Shown here: one piece after another, positions 1-9,985 of the stretch | How positions within the stretch are numbered: position 1 is the stretch's first letter | How the letters are laid out: each line of letters begins with the position of its first letter | Assembly: GCA_013054445.1 (NCBI GenBank) | Contig: JAAMPI010000306.1 | Span: forward strand, 1 to 43,882 | Length of the DNA: 43,882 bases | Direction of reading: 5' to 3' | Origin: Cudoniella acicularis | Taxonomy: Eukaryota > Ascomycota > Leotiomycetes > Helotiales > Helotiaceae | The notes under the pieces: generated by a model | The model's input: only the letters and a program-made list of their open reading frames with translations | What the model was told of the DNA's origin: nothing | Database searches by the model: none | Program-made: the position numbers and the translations under genes

Positions 1-1659
1 GAAGTGTACTCTAGAATATCTTCTCTCGCTCCAGACGAATTTTACCAAAGTACCAAACTTCTCCAAAGATAATATAATGCACAACCTCGAAGAGACTATA
101 TCCCAGGCTGAGATATGGATCAAAGATTGCCTGGGGAGCCACACAGGCTGTCCATCTCCCAAGAGTAGGATCGGCTGCGGGCCCCCAACTCGACTCATCG
201 ATGTTGGACCAGCTGATGGATCCCAAGAACCTTTTCTCTTCATTTCCAACCAACTAGCTGATTCAGGTATGTCTCGATTTGCACAAAATTGCTTATAATT
301 AGATTGCAGCTAGCTGGCCACGGGTCAGTTGAGAAACCAGGCGTTGGCGAGGGTTCAACCGATAGAACAAGACTATATATAGCATTGAGCTACTGCTAGG
401 GCTAGACGCAGCCCCTAACCACAACGGCCGAAAACATCGCCGAGAGAAAGAAGGCAATACCTTGGGACGAGATCCCTCGAACAATAAAAGATGCAATTAC
501 GTTGACGCGAGAATTACGGGTGCAGTACTTGTAGATAGATGCGTTGTGCATCATACAAGGCTGCAAAGAGGACTGGGAGTTGGAGGCGCCGAGGATGGCT
601 CAAGTATATGGGGGTGCATTCCTTACCATCTCGGCCGCACTCGCGCGAGACGTTTCACACGGAATGTTGAATCATGGCCGCCGCCGCTCTGAAGATAATG
701 AAACAACCGCAGATTCGGGAGCAGTAGAAGTTCCACTCTATGACGAACCGCTATATACCAGAGCATGGGCATTGCAGGAACGAATCCTCTCGGCGAAGAT
801 TCTGATCTTCGGCACTAATGACTTGTACTGGGATTGCCGAAATCATGAAGATGGGCGGAAACCTTTGAAAGCAAAGGAAACCGGACGCGCAGGACGACTA
901 AGTTCGTCCAGATTGCCAGTCTCACCCTCTTTCAGAGACTGGCACCTGATTGTCACTGAGTACTCCGGGCGTATCATGACCTTTGAGTCGGACAAGCTGC
1001 CTGCTGTGGCAGGACTGGCGGCAGTATATCAGCAGGCGACTGGTGATGAATACGTTGCCGGCCTCTGGAGAAGTTCCCTTATTGTCAACTTGTTGTGGAA
1101 ACAACAATACCTTCTAAACTGTCATCAATCCTCGATATCTGTACCCCGGGAATATCGAGCTCCGTCCTGGTCCTGGGCCTCCTTTGACGGTAATATTGAG
1201 TTTGCGCTGAGGGGACGCCCTCAACACTTTCCGGAGGCCGAGATCCTGGGTACATATCTCGATTCTATAGAAGAATTAAGTGTGCCTATTGGCCAATTCC
1301 TGTGGATACGAGGACCTCTGTTTGAAGTCAATATCAACAATGATCGTGTATACGTTTCTGACGGGGAGTTGGGTGCAGTATGGATGGACGTACGGACGAC
1401 GTTATTACATGAAGACCAATTCGAATTCAAGCCCAATGCGTGGTGTGTCATCTTGGCAACTGATCAAGGAGAAAGATTTGGTCTCATACTACACAGGAAG
1501 AAAGGAGTCGAAGATAGGTCAGGCTCCGCTCCGGATCCCATCTTTGAGAGGATCGGATATTTTATTACAACAACCCCGCGTGATCAAGACTTCATTCCCA
1601 ACAAGATGTCTAAATTCTTTCTCATAGCTGGGATGATGGTGAACAGGGGAGGGGGTTAA
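1..1659 (+). pseudogene. HET-domain (heterokaryon incompatibility) protein, decayed, 5' end outside window
   Basis: HET proteins trigger vegetative incompatibility and cell death in filamentous ascomycetes. Exon 1 (to 266) is open from the left edge and carries the typical pre-HET text PTRLIDVGPADGSQEPF. A 47-nt intron (267-313) joins it in frame to an exon running to the TAA at 1657-1659. Exon 2 shows the ALSYC.G, DALCIIQ, DWELEA and YTRAWALQERILS motifs, then the common HET tail RAPSWSWASFDG. Three in-frame TAGs interrupt it at 397-399, 403-405 and 532-534. The first and third sit where the family has Trp (SYCWG and YLWIDALCIIQ), so TGG became TAG. From 544 on, 371 codons are open. The true start lies upstream of the window. 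Family assignment is firm; loss of function is inferred from the stops. Confidence 0.88.
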
Positions 1660-2672
1660 CAGCGAGAAGAGCGATAAGGATTATTTTGCCGTTATTATAA
1701 AATAGCCAGATTTCTTTATACTATTTACTTGTGTTATGTGACAGTCACGTGGATTGGCGCTAGCGGCACGCTAGCCTCTGAGGGTGCATATAAAGCCCTC
1801 TGGAACCTCTATCTAGCTCTCCATCTTTCAATACATTACATTCCAGCCATATATTAGCCATCTTCTTGTCTGCTTCGTGACAACTTGCCTTATTGACTTT
1901 GATAGAAAAAGTTCTTTAAAGCAAGCTGAACGGGAACTCGAAGCTCGGGCATAAGCACTTGAAAATTTGGCCTTGAATTCTGAAGGGAAATCGCGGGAGT
2001 TCCCCGAAAAGTACAAGTTAGGCAGTGGGAAATAGGAAATGAATTGTAGGAGCATTTCAGCCCCTGAAAAAGGGAAATCAGAGCGTTAAGGAGCGTGAGC
2101 CAGAAAACAAGAATTACCAAAAAGCTGAGTATATAGTAGACATTACGGAGGACATTTTACATTTTCTAAGCCTTTAACAAATTAATATAGGAACCCCTCT
2201 ATTCAATAGACCGACTGCGAAAACTTCATCTGTGTGCTTAAATATCAGAGAAGAAAAGCAAGAGAAAAATCATAACAAGTAGAAGAATCACAAGGCAAAA
2301 ACGGAAGCTCAAAAACCCTAGAGAATCGCTTGACTCAGACAGCACACTCGGGGCGTTGGCCCTCTCAACCCTTGTAGTTTCTTGTGGCTTAGACTTAAGC
2401 TGCATATATGAATGTAAAGGACTATCAACTTGACAGATAATGATTACGTGCGAGTGAAGGAAGAGTTTACAGATGGGTAGATAATAGAGCCTGTACAATA
2501 TTTATAGTAATGTCAAACTAACATTTGCACTCTGCTGCTCCCTCAGAAGAGAGTCAGAAACTCGAGAACTTTTAGAACCACCGTGTAAATTTGCAAGGAT
2601 CACCACATCTCCCCCCTATTGTTTCTCACCCTGCTATCCAACTTCGAAAACACGTACTTGCAAAGAACCAAC
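1660..2672. other. Intergenic; orphan TATA box and short decayed coding-like stretch
   Basis: A TATAAA lies at 1789-1794 on the + strand with a pyrimidine-rich leader after it, but no convincing gene follows. At 1904-2035 (+) one frame reads like a charged helical protein (KQAERELEARA, then a TAA, then ALENLALNSEGKS) and ends at TAG 2033-2035. The internal TAA could be a mutated CAA. It may be the remnant of a gene driven by this promoter. I cannot name a family. Confidence 0.25.
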
Positions 2673-4223
2673 CTATGGACACTCTGCACCGCTTGGTGAG
2701 CACTCAGTCAGGCCACCCGTGATATCGATATTGCTCCAAGTAAAGTCCGTGCAGCTCGCTGTCGAGCCGCAAAGAATATAATATTCATAGCCACCGCTAG
2801 CCACGGATCCGGTAATGGACTCAAATGTGATACCCGAGACGGTGATGCCGGAGGTTGGGTCACCTGTTGGGTCGCCGTTCTTGTAATCTTGCTGCACGTC
2901 AATGGCGTAGCTGTGAGATCACAAAGTCAGCCAGGTGAGCAGAAAAGCAAGAATCGCTACAGGATAGCGAGGTGCCATGACTTACTCGGAAATGTTGTCG
3001 ACATAGATATTACTGTAGGTAACGTCTGAGACTGTGGAGTCATCGTCGCCGGCGTCCGTCTTGATACGGCAAGCGTTCTCACTGTTGACGACGCTTGAGT
3101 CCTTGAATGTGATGTTGTTAACCGTCACACCACTGCTGATGCTACCGATTGATAGACCATGACCGCCATCGCAGTACATGTTTTGAAATACCATGTTAGT
3201 CCCTGAGTTAACGGCAACACAGTCGTCTTGGTTATAGACCGTGACATCCAAGACGTAGAGGCCATCCGTGCTAGAAACGTCAAAGCCGTCGGTGTTGTGG
3301 CCAAGGGCGATGCCGGAACTAGTCAATGCGTTGCCAGCACTGTTGTCAAGGATGAGCTGGGACATAGTCATATCGGTGCAACCAGTGACCTCGAACAAAT
3401 GCGTGGGCCAATTGATGATTTTGATATTGGAGAAGCTGCTACTGGTCATGTCATCAATCTTGATCAAATGGTCAGGCTTTGCAGTACCGCCGTTGGAACC
3501 CTCGCCATCCCAGTAGTCGGCACCTAAGCCGTTAATGACTGCGCCTGCAAGACCAACCACCTTGGCATTGGTACCCTTAATGACAATAGGTGTGTAGGCG
3601 GCATCAGGCGTGTATTCGATGGTCATGGTGCCGGCAAAGAGGAGAGCGCCATTAGTTGGTACAGTAACAGACAGTGTGGTAGAGGCGGGGACAGTGACAC
3701 CACTCAACAGGATGTTGGAACATGCCGACATAGATGCAGTAACATCGGCGAAGGCAGTCACGGTGCAAGTAGTACCGCCAACGCCGGATCCGCCTGCCAG
3801 GGTGCTAATGATAGTGCCTCCAACGCCGGCTGCAGCGTTGTGGTTGCCGTGGTCGCCTTGGTAGTCGACGTAGCCAAGGTTGTAGGTGCAGTGGTCTTAA
3901 CCGTAGACTGATAGAAGATTCTTATCAGTGGATGACTGCAACTACGCAGCAATCGTACTTACTGTAGCGACAGTGCCGGGAGTAACGAAGCAGGTGCATG
4001 CTTCCGAAATGGTCAAGGAAAGGCCAGAACAAGCGGAGTTGATTGCAGAAGGGATAGCCGTGGTAGCAGTGATATCGCTTGCCGTATATGTCGCACAGAA
4101 GCTTGTCACCAATGCCGTGCTGGCAGTGAAGATAGCGGCGCAGGGGTGAGTATCCGGACTCTCACAAGCTAGAACAACAGGTAGTAGCAGAGCCACGGCT
4201 AAAGGGGCAAAAGAGTGCATCAT
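2673..4223 (-). CDS. Secreted polygalacturonase, GH28, with N-terminal Cys module and Thr-rich linker
   Basis: Hydrolyses the alpha-1,4-galacturonan of pectin outside the cell. Start ATG at 4223 opens a signal peptide (hydrophobic [12 protein letters not shown]), then a module with about six Cys. Intron 3908-3962 is canonical (GTAAGT...TATCAG). A Thr-rich linker follows ([16 protein letters not shown]). The GH28 beta-helix has all four signature motifs, NTDGFD (about residues 270-275), DDC (about 293), GHGLS (about 315) and RIKT (about 348). Intron 2911-2985 (GTAAGT...CACAG) leads to the last exon, ending at 2673. The linker and catalytic domain are in different frames. A 65-nt intron at 3805-3869 with an unusual GTCGAC donor restores frame and gives about 451 aa; otherwise there is an indel. 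Endo- versus exo-activity is likely endo from the motif set. A TATA box precedes it. Confidence 0.88.
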
Positions 4224-4302
4224 GATGGAACTCGGTGCAAGCTTAAGAAGTTGGTGTGTTGAGACAAGAGGAAAGAAATTTGAGCATGGTGGGCGTGCTC
4301 AA

Positions 4303-4310
4303 GATATATA
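4303..4310 (-). promoter_or_regulatory. TATA box of the polygalacturonase gene
   Basis: Reads TATATATC on the minus strand, about 80 nt upstream of the ATG at 4223, a usual distance for a fungal core promoter. Confidence 0.5.
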
Positions 4311-4736
4311 GAAGATGAACTATCATGCCGGAAGCCACGGTAAAAATATAGACAGTAAATAATTGACAAATCCGGGGACAGAAAACACGGAGCTCCATTA
4401 GGAATCGCTCCTACTACTTACTCGTATTCCCTCGGACTGCAGGACGAGAATCCCTTTCTTCGATTCGAAAATCGGATGGCACGAATGACGAACCGAGAAT
4501 CTTCCCCAAGGTCAAGGTTTTGCCAAGATCAGGGGAGATCTGGGGAAGATTAGGGGGACTGTGGAGTCCCCACAGTGGGAAGGTTATCCGTGTCAGCCAC
4601 TGGAACTTTTTTATTCCGTTTGTGTTGCCTTGCGTACATATTGGCACCTGACTGGTATAGAAACGCCAAGATCCACCAATAAGACCAGGGCCTACCCTCT
4701 GCGTCCCGGAATAATTATTATTTGGTTTGAACAGTC

Positions 4737-4757
4737 CCTACCTAGGTCCTAGGTAGG
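4737..4757. repeat. Perfect 10-bp inverted repeat, 1-nt spacer
   Basis: CCTACCTAGG, then T, then CCTAGGTAGG. It lies in the gap between the polygalacturonase and the P450-like relic. It could be a dimeric regulator site or a small hairpin; nothing else supports either. Confidence 0.5.
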
Positions 4758-4861
4758 TAGATATTTTCGAATTCACGTGCTATCTCGCCTTAAACTTGTA
4801 AGCATCCTGCGGTTCAAAGTCACTGTGCTGGTAGAAGCTAAAGCGCACAGCATTCGGAGAC

Positions 4862-5195
4862 TTACATCGGCCGACTAAAATAATCTGCCAGGTCTACCAC
4901 ACTTCTCGAACCCTTGAGTCGTTCACCCAGTAAGCTCGACAGCAATTGAACGGTCCCATTCTGCTTATTACCGCGGAAGAAAATGCGTAAATACCCTCCG
5001 TCTCCGATGGTGCGGCTCGTCATGCTCGAAAAGCATTCCATGCAAGCCCTCAATCGGAGGCGCATACGACGCCGAATCCTTCCCAGCATCAATTGGCCTC
5101 TCAATTGTCTGATTAGATGGCCATGGATATCTGTCCAAGCGATCTCGCCAGAAATGAAAGATACTTCGGATGCAGATAGTCGGACGACGGCACAT
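4862..5195 (-). pseudogene. Possible cytochrome P450 relic (N-terminal third)
   Basis: From ATG 5195 one frame reads RYPWPSNQTIERPIDAGKD, then GMLFEHDEPHHRRRRVFTHF, resembling the P450 stretch before and at helix C (D..HxRxRRxFxHxF). It stops at 4968. An overlapping frame continues with NGTVQLLSSLLGERLKG and SRSVVDLADYF, resembling the following P450 helix (LI..YVDLLI..L then VDLV.WYN), and ends at 4862. So the similarity moves between two frames. No heme-binding Cys motif is present nearby. I infer a truncated, frameshifted fragment. A fast-diverging unknown gene with an intron here is the alternative. Confidence 0.35.
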
Positions 5196-6169
5196 TTTGG
5201 TGGGGTTTTTGAAGATGGAAGGGGAATGTTCTGTTCAAGTGGTGGAGGATATAAGGAATGCGGGAGATGGCGTTTCGTTTTAGGCCAGTGATATAGCGTG
5301 GGGGTGGGGGGTTAGATTGCTTGGGCGAAAAAGGTAGAGAATGTCATGGCCAGACGTTAGTCAGGACTGCCTGCGTTTGTCTCCTTGTATATTACTCACT
5401 TGTAGCAGAGAGTGACAGAACTGTTTCCAATGGCAAAAGAGATATCGTCTGGAGTGATGCTGAGTCCATGGTGTACTGCAGTAATCCAGAAATTGGATCT
5501 ATGTGTAGAATTTGCTTAAGGTTGTTCGCCTAGAAGAAATTGAGTTTCAAATACAGGAATCGGCCAATGGAATCGATCCGATTCGGGATTGAGCAAGCTC
5601 GATTTCAAGTTTGTATATCTAAATCCAATGATCAGAATCTTCTTCTCATGGAAACTACCCATGAGCAAAGAAGAGGAGAGCGAGAGCCCCGAAATGGTAA
5701 ATAGAGCATGTGATTCTGATATTACTTTACAAATTGCTCTTCTCAGATGTACCTGGCTGGCCCTCACTTGAGGGCACTGGAGGGATAAGAGATATGTATG
5801 TCCTTGCTTTTAATGTCCCTCTGCGTTCCTTGATAGACTAGGCAGATACGTACTTTCTATCCCCAGAACCCCCCGATAAAATAGAGACAAGGGGACATGA
5901 GAATATCTACCATTGTTTTGAAGACTAAGCATCCTCCCATCCTCTCAACTCCTGGACTTCAGGCAATTCGACTCCCGTCACAACGCTGTGTTTCTATTCG
6001 CCAAAGATGCGCAGATCTTCTTGTGTGCCTTCCAATCCTCTTTCTGGTGTTCCTTTCCGCAATAAGCAATCGTTTTACACCTCTAGCAGAACTTTGTCCC
6101 CTCAGACTTATCGCAGACCCGACACGTTACAATTACCGACGCCTTCTATGACATTCTCGGGCGCGAGGC
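5196..6169. other. Intergenic, nothing recognised
   Basis: Several overlapping open frames on both strands, none with a known motif, a plausible splice structure or a clear promoter. Confidence 0.4.
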
Positions 6170-6463
6170 TCATTCCTTCAACCCCGGTTGTTCATCCATA
6201 GTCTGGATTCCAGTTTGAATATGCTGTCTGGTAACCGCTTCGCACTCCGCTTGTCCACAATAGCCAATTGCGATAATATTGACGGATGGGTCATCCACGT
6301 AGTGCAACCAAGGTGCTGGATTTTGAATGACGCCAGTCGAAGGCTTGGAGCAAACTGCACACCCCTGGTTCGACTTTTCGAGCAGAATCGACTGGTATGA
6401 TCGTATGATTGGGAAGATGGCCGATGTAAAGAGCTGGGCAAACTTGGGATCGTTTGAAATCAT
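6170..6463 (-). CDS. Small fungal protein with CxxC...CxxxxC motif, unknown function (5' exon unresolved)
   Basis: Reads through 97 codons from ATG 6463. It has a Cys pair CAVC, a central PAPWLHYVDDPSVN and then IIAIGYCGQAECE, a layout I associate with short fungal proteins of unknown function that often carry a MYND-type zinc finger in a preceding exon. The frame stays open upstream of 6463 (NHDVPASLIRDDAQE) to about 6520, so translation probably begins in an upstream exon that I could not place. The four Cys suggest metal binding, by inference only. It is convergent with nothing and lies 340 bp left of the 5S rRNA gene. Confidence 0.5.
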   Translation of the reverse strand: MISNDPKFAQLFTSAIFPIIRSYQSILLEKSNQGCAVCSKPSTGVIQNPAPWLHYVDDPSVNIIAIGYCGQAECEAVTRQHIQTGIQTMDEQPGLKE

Positions 6464-6801
6464 TTCTTGCGCGTCGTCGCGGATCAGGGAAGCAGGTACA
6501 TCATGGTTGGCTATCAGCTTTTGAGGGTTTCTTCCTCATTGAAATTCGATGGAGGATGATGACTGCTCGGAAGAGAAGATGGATTGATGATGTTGTTGAA
6601 CGATAATAGCTATGGGGGGGGAAGAAAATCGAGCAGACGCGTTCAACCTGGAATCTTCGCATTGATTACCTAAAATTTGTTTCTCCGCCAAGAAACCCCG
6701 CCACGTTTTGATTGGCTCGCCCAGCAACAGCAATGCGGCATGTTGTGACCGTGTGTGAGGGAAAAGTACGACATATATCTTCAAATAGATCAAAAGCTGG
6801 T

Positions 6802-6920
6802 ACATACGACCATAGACTGAGGAGAATTGGGCATCCCGTCCGCTCTGCCATACACAAGCCTCAGATCGGCAGATTAGTAGTTGGGTGGGTGACCACCAGC
6901 GAATACCTGCTGTTGTATGT
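6802..6920 (+). rRNA. rrf: 5S ribosomal RNA
   Basis: Begins ACATACGACC and ends GTTGTATGT; the two ends pair to form helix I with one G-U. The interior carries the near-invariant fungal block CATCCCGTCCGCTCTGCC and the C-box region AGTTGGGTGGGTGACCACC followed by AGCGAATAC, which is the internal RNA polymerase III promoter bound by TFIIIA. Length 119 nt is normal. It stands alone, away from any rDNA repeat, as is usual for dispersed 5S genes in Pezizomycotina. It appears intact. Confidence 0.95.
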
Positions 6921-6926
6921 TTTTTG
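6920..6926 (+). terminator. RNA polymerase III terminator of the 5S gene
   Basis: A run of T directly follows the 5S 3' end, which is the standard Pol III stop signal. Confidence 0.8.
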
Positions 6927-7493
6927 CTTCATTTTGCTACTTAGCTGCCCCCGGATGTGTAACAGAAATAGTTCGTGGTATGTAGGTATCGATAAAGGTG
7001 TATGTATGTGTAGAGCAATATGTTGCTTCTTACTTTTATTTTGGCGTCGCGCCGAACTAAAGACGCTCCACCTTTTGTCTTGTTCCGATGTCAACTTTTT
7101 CATTTTATTTTGTAGTGCTTCACCCATGCATCTGATCCCCCCCTAATCCTCCTCGCCTTATAACGCAAACCTCATGTGCTCCTAATTATGAGGCTTTTCT
7201 TCACAAGACATGTATTTTGTTGAGGATAATGAGGCTATACTTCCGAACTAGACATCGGACTAATCACAATGCTGTGGCTCAGCTATGCGTGGGACATGCA
7301 TGTTATCGCTAGCATCGCACAACGACCCCAGCTTAGCCGTGATTCAAGGAAATGAAAGCGCAAACAATTTGAGAAATGAGAAGGAAATGGACGCCCGCCT
7401 TGCTGCGGCCGCCGCAGTGTCGGGTATGATCCAGAGGATTAGGTACAGTCCCTGAGCTAGTAGGTATATGTTCTGTCTTAATCGCGAATACAG

Positions 7494-7569
7494 TTATTCA
7501 TGAATAAGACGCCTTATTTATGAATAACATGGCTACCTTGGTGGAGACCGCTTATTCATGAACAAGACG
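7494..7569. repeat. Cluster of three near-palindromic TTATTCATGAATAA elements
   Basis: Copy 1 (7494-7507) is a perfect palindrome. Copy 2 (7514-7527) reads TTATTTATGAATAA and is inverted with respect to its flanks. Copy 3 (7552-7565) reads TTATTCATGAACAA. Copies 1 and 3 extend to an 18-bp direct repeat (TTATTCATGAATAAGACG, one mismatch) 58 bp apart. They lie about 400 bp upstream of the GH16 start, followed by a TATATATAT stretch near 7580. This could be a clustered binding site or the decayed ends of a small element. Confidence 0.6.
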
Positions 7570-7962
7570 GAACGCGACATATATATATCTAGGTTTGGCG
7601 AACACTCTGTATGGGAAACAAAAGGCGGGGAGCGAGAGCGGGTGCGAGGTTTTATTTTGACAGAAGAGCCAATTAGATTAGCTAGATAGAAGTTGAGCTC
7701 ATTTTGAAGACTGCAATCACACCACGATGGCGAAAAAGAAAAAGTCTAGAACCCCTTTTCCAGCCTTGTGGAAATACGACACGCCCAAGCTGGGTGGCGT
7801 TTGGAATTTTCCGTACACGGCAAGATTTACCGCAGATCATCACCAAATCAAATATCGCTGAGGCGACAATGCAGTTCTTTCACCTTCGCCTTTCCATATT
7901 TTCCCTCTCCCTCTGAACATTCTTCTTGTACTAATTTGCTTCTCAAGCTAATCTAGTTGAAA

Positions 7963-9061
7963 ATGGCGTTTTCAAACATATGTGTTTGTATCATGCTTTT
8001 CGTTACAGTGGTATTGGGCGATGGCGCCAATGGCTGCATATCCTTTTCAACCAATGGATCTACAGAGAGTTATTTCGCATACTACCGCTTTTATGATTTC
8101 CGTAACATCCAAAATTCCACTACGGCACAAAGTACTACTTCTGATGCTTCTATTTTCCCCGCAAGCAAAACAGTCAATAACGCATCATGGGCGGACGATT
8201 GGAGCATCCGAGTCCAGTCCCAAAGCGCAGTGAGTGACGGCACAATACCGATACAGTATTCTTCCTCCAACGTCAACATTAGTACTCTCCCTCTCAACCT
8301 AACTTCTTATACAAACAAGCTGACGCCAGTCCCTAGAAAACAGCACCGATTCCTCACGAGACTACACTACCTACCTGACCCTCTCAACAACCCGGCTACA
8401 ATCCTCCCAACAGGCCGGCGAAGTCTACTACAAGCCCACAAACCTCTCACACGCCTCGATTCGGGTTCTCGCGCGCGTGAGCGGTGCGCCCGGCGCTGTA
8501 GCAGGCATCTTTACCTACTGCAACGACACAACGGAGTCCGACATTGAGATCCTAAGCCGCGACCCAGCAACCTCCATACATTACTCGAACCAGCCCACAA
8601 CGACGGGTTCCGGCGCAACGGTGCCGGGCTCCACGTGGAATGCGTCTATGCCATCTGGAGCAAGCTGGACGAGCTGGAATGTGCATCGACTAGACTGGAT
8701 CCCGGGGCGGAGTGCATGGTACGTCAATGGAGTGCAGATGGCCATTACCACGGTCAACGTACCACGGACCCCGAGCGCGTTCATTTTGAATATGTGGGGT
8801 AACGGCAATGCCTGGTCGGGGGTTATGGATGTTGGCGCTGGGGCTGAATTGCAGATCCAGTGGGTTGAGATGGCATTTAATGTTTCTGGGCAGGCTGCAA
8901 CAACTTCTGCGTCTAACTCGAACGCGGTAGTTTGTTCTGTTGATAAAGTTGTGGGAACTCCCATGGCGGCTGAAGGTGCCGTGACGATTTGGGCTTATGG
9001 TACGAGTTTGATGTGGCTATCCTTATGGTTGACCACTTGCATGTCGTTGCCTAACGCATGA
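7963..9061 (+). CDS. Secreted GH16 glucanase/transglycosylase-like protein
   Basis: Acts on cell-wall beta-glucans or mixed-linkage glucans outside the cell. ATG 7963 follows AAA, a good fungal start context, and opens a signal peptide (CIMLFVTVVLG). One intron at 8282-8336 (GTACTC donor, GCTGAC branch, CCCTAG acceptor) joins exon 1 in frame to exon 2; total 347 aa. The catalytic strand is TESDIEILSRD, with the GH16 ExDxE residues E173, D175 and E177. Other family text: GIFTYCND before it, HRLDWIPG and FILNMWGNGNAWSG after it. The tail ends with a hydrophobic stretch (WAYGTSLMWLSLWLTTC) that could be a GPI signal. It looks intact, unlike most neighbours. Confidence 0.88.
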
Positions 9062-9528
9062 AGTGGTTTTTATGTATTTGTCTCGGTGTTGTCCGAAAGT
9101 TGTTGGCTCTAGAAGAATAGGTTACCTGCAATTAAATAGATGTTTTCACATATTGCATATGGACATTGAGCGTTTAGAATGAGCTCTTCAACAATGTTTT
9201 ATCTGTTGTGTCCTCGTTTTTGTGATAGATAAGCATGGAGATTCAGTCAGAAATTTCCGATACGAGGAATGTCCTTTTATTTCTTACGGCGTGAGGATCT
9301 TGAAAACTACTAGGATGGGTAGAATAAGTGAAAGCAGGACAAATTCTCACTGTACTAGAATTTTGAGTAGTGTTTCAAATCAGAACCCAAGTCCAAAATT
9401 TATTGTATAATTATAACTCAACATCCAAACTAGATTCCTGATTTCACTTATTTGTGTATTCTTCCGAATAAGAAAACTTGAACTTTTGCCAGTCTCTGTG
9501 TCACATTATGAATAAGTTGAAGCTATGT
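9062..9528. other. Intergenic, AT-rich, nothing recognised
   Basis: 3' flank of the GH16 gene. No motif or coding signal seen. Confidence 0.5.
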
Positions 9529-9985
9529 TTAAATAATAGCCCTGTCGACAGCCACATTGATACCCAGAAAATGGCAAATATCCTCACAACAATCCTCTAA
9601 AGACTTTTCCGCCCTCCAACCCAACTCCGCAGCCGCTTTTGTGGGAGATGCGGCCGCTCTGGTTGGCTTGCTCACCGTAGACAGTGGCGGACGATGAGAA
9701 TACAAAGGTCTTGATACTAAAGTCACTGAGGGAGTAGAAATCTATGAGACCGCCGACGTTGTTCGAATAGTATTTGAGTGGCTGCTTTATACTCTCCGCG
9801 ACCGCCTTATATGCGGCACAGTGTATGACGCCCGAAATTCTGGATTGGCGGGATCCCTCGACTTCTATCTCTGGGTCCTCGTTACATAAAGAGGCCCTTT
9901 CAGACCTGAATCCAGCAAGATGGCGTTTGGGGTTTTCGAGACTGCCAACCACCAAAATGGAAACCTCCTTGGAGAAGTGACAGAT
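9529..9985 (-). pseudogene. UDP-glucose 4-epimerase relic with internal deletion and frameshift
   Basis: The family interconverts UDP-glucose and UDP-galactose. One frame reads VIHCAAYKAVAESI, KYYSNNVGGLIDF and KTFVFSSSATVYGE, matching the N-terminal Rossmann half including the SSSATVYG catalytic serine region. Only about ten codons after VYG, a second frame reads TKAAAELGWRAEKSLEDCCEDI, which is the family's extreme C-terminal signature (KA..ELGW.AE.....C.D). About 150-200 residues that normally separate these motifs are missing. The N-terminal GG.GYIG glycine loop is not recognisable either. So this is a fragment with a large internal deletion plus a shift, not a working gene. It may derive from a second copy of the gene elsewhere. 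Confidence 0.82.

Noticed and set aside
7577..7590. ATATATATAT as GH16 TATA box
   Set aside because: About 380 bp from the start codon, too far for a confident core promoter call without transcript data.
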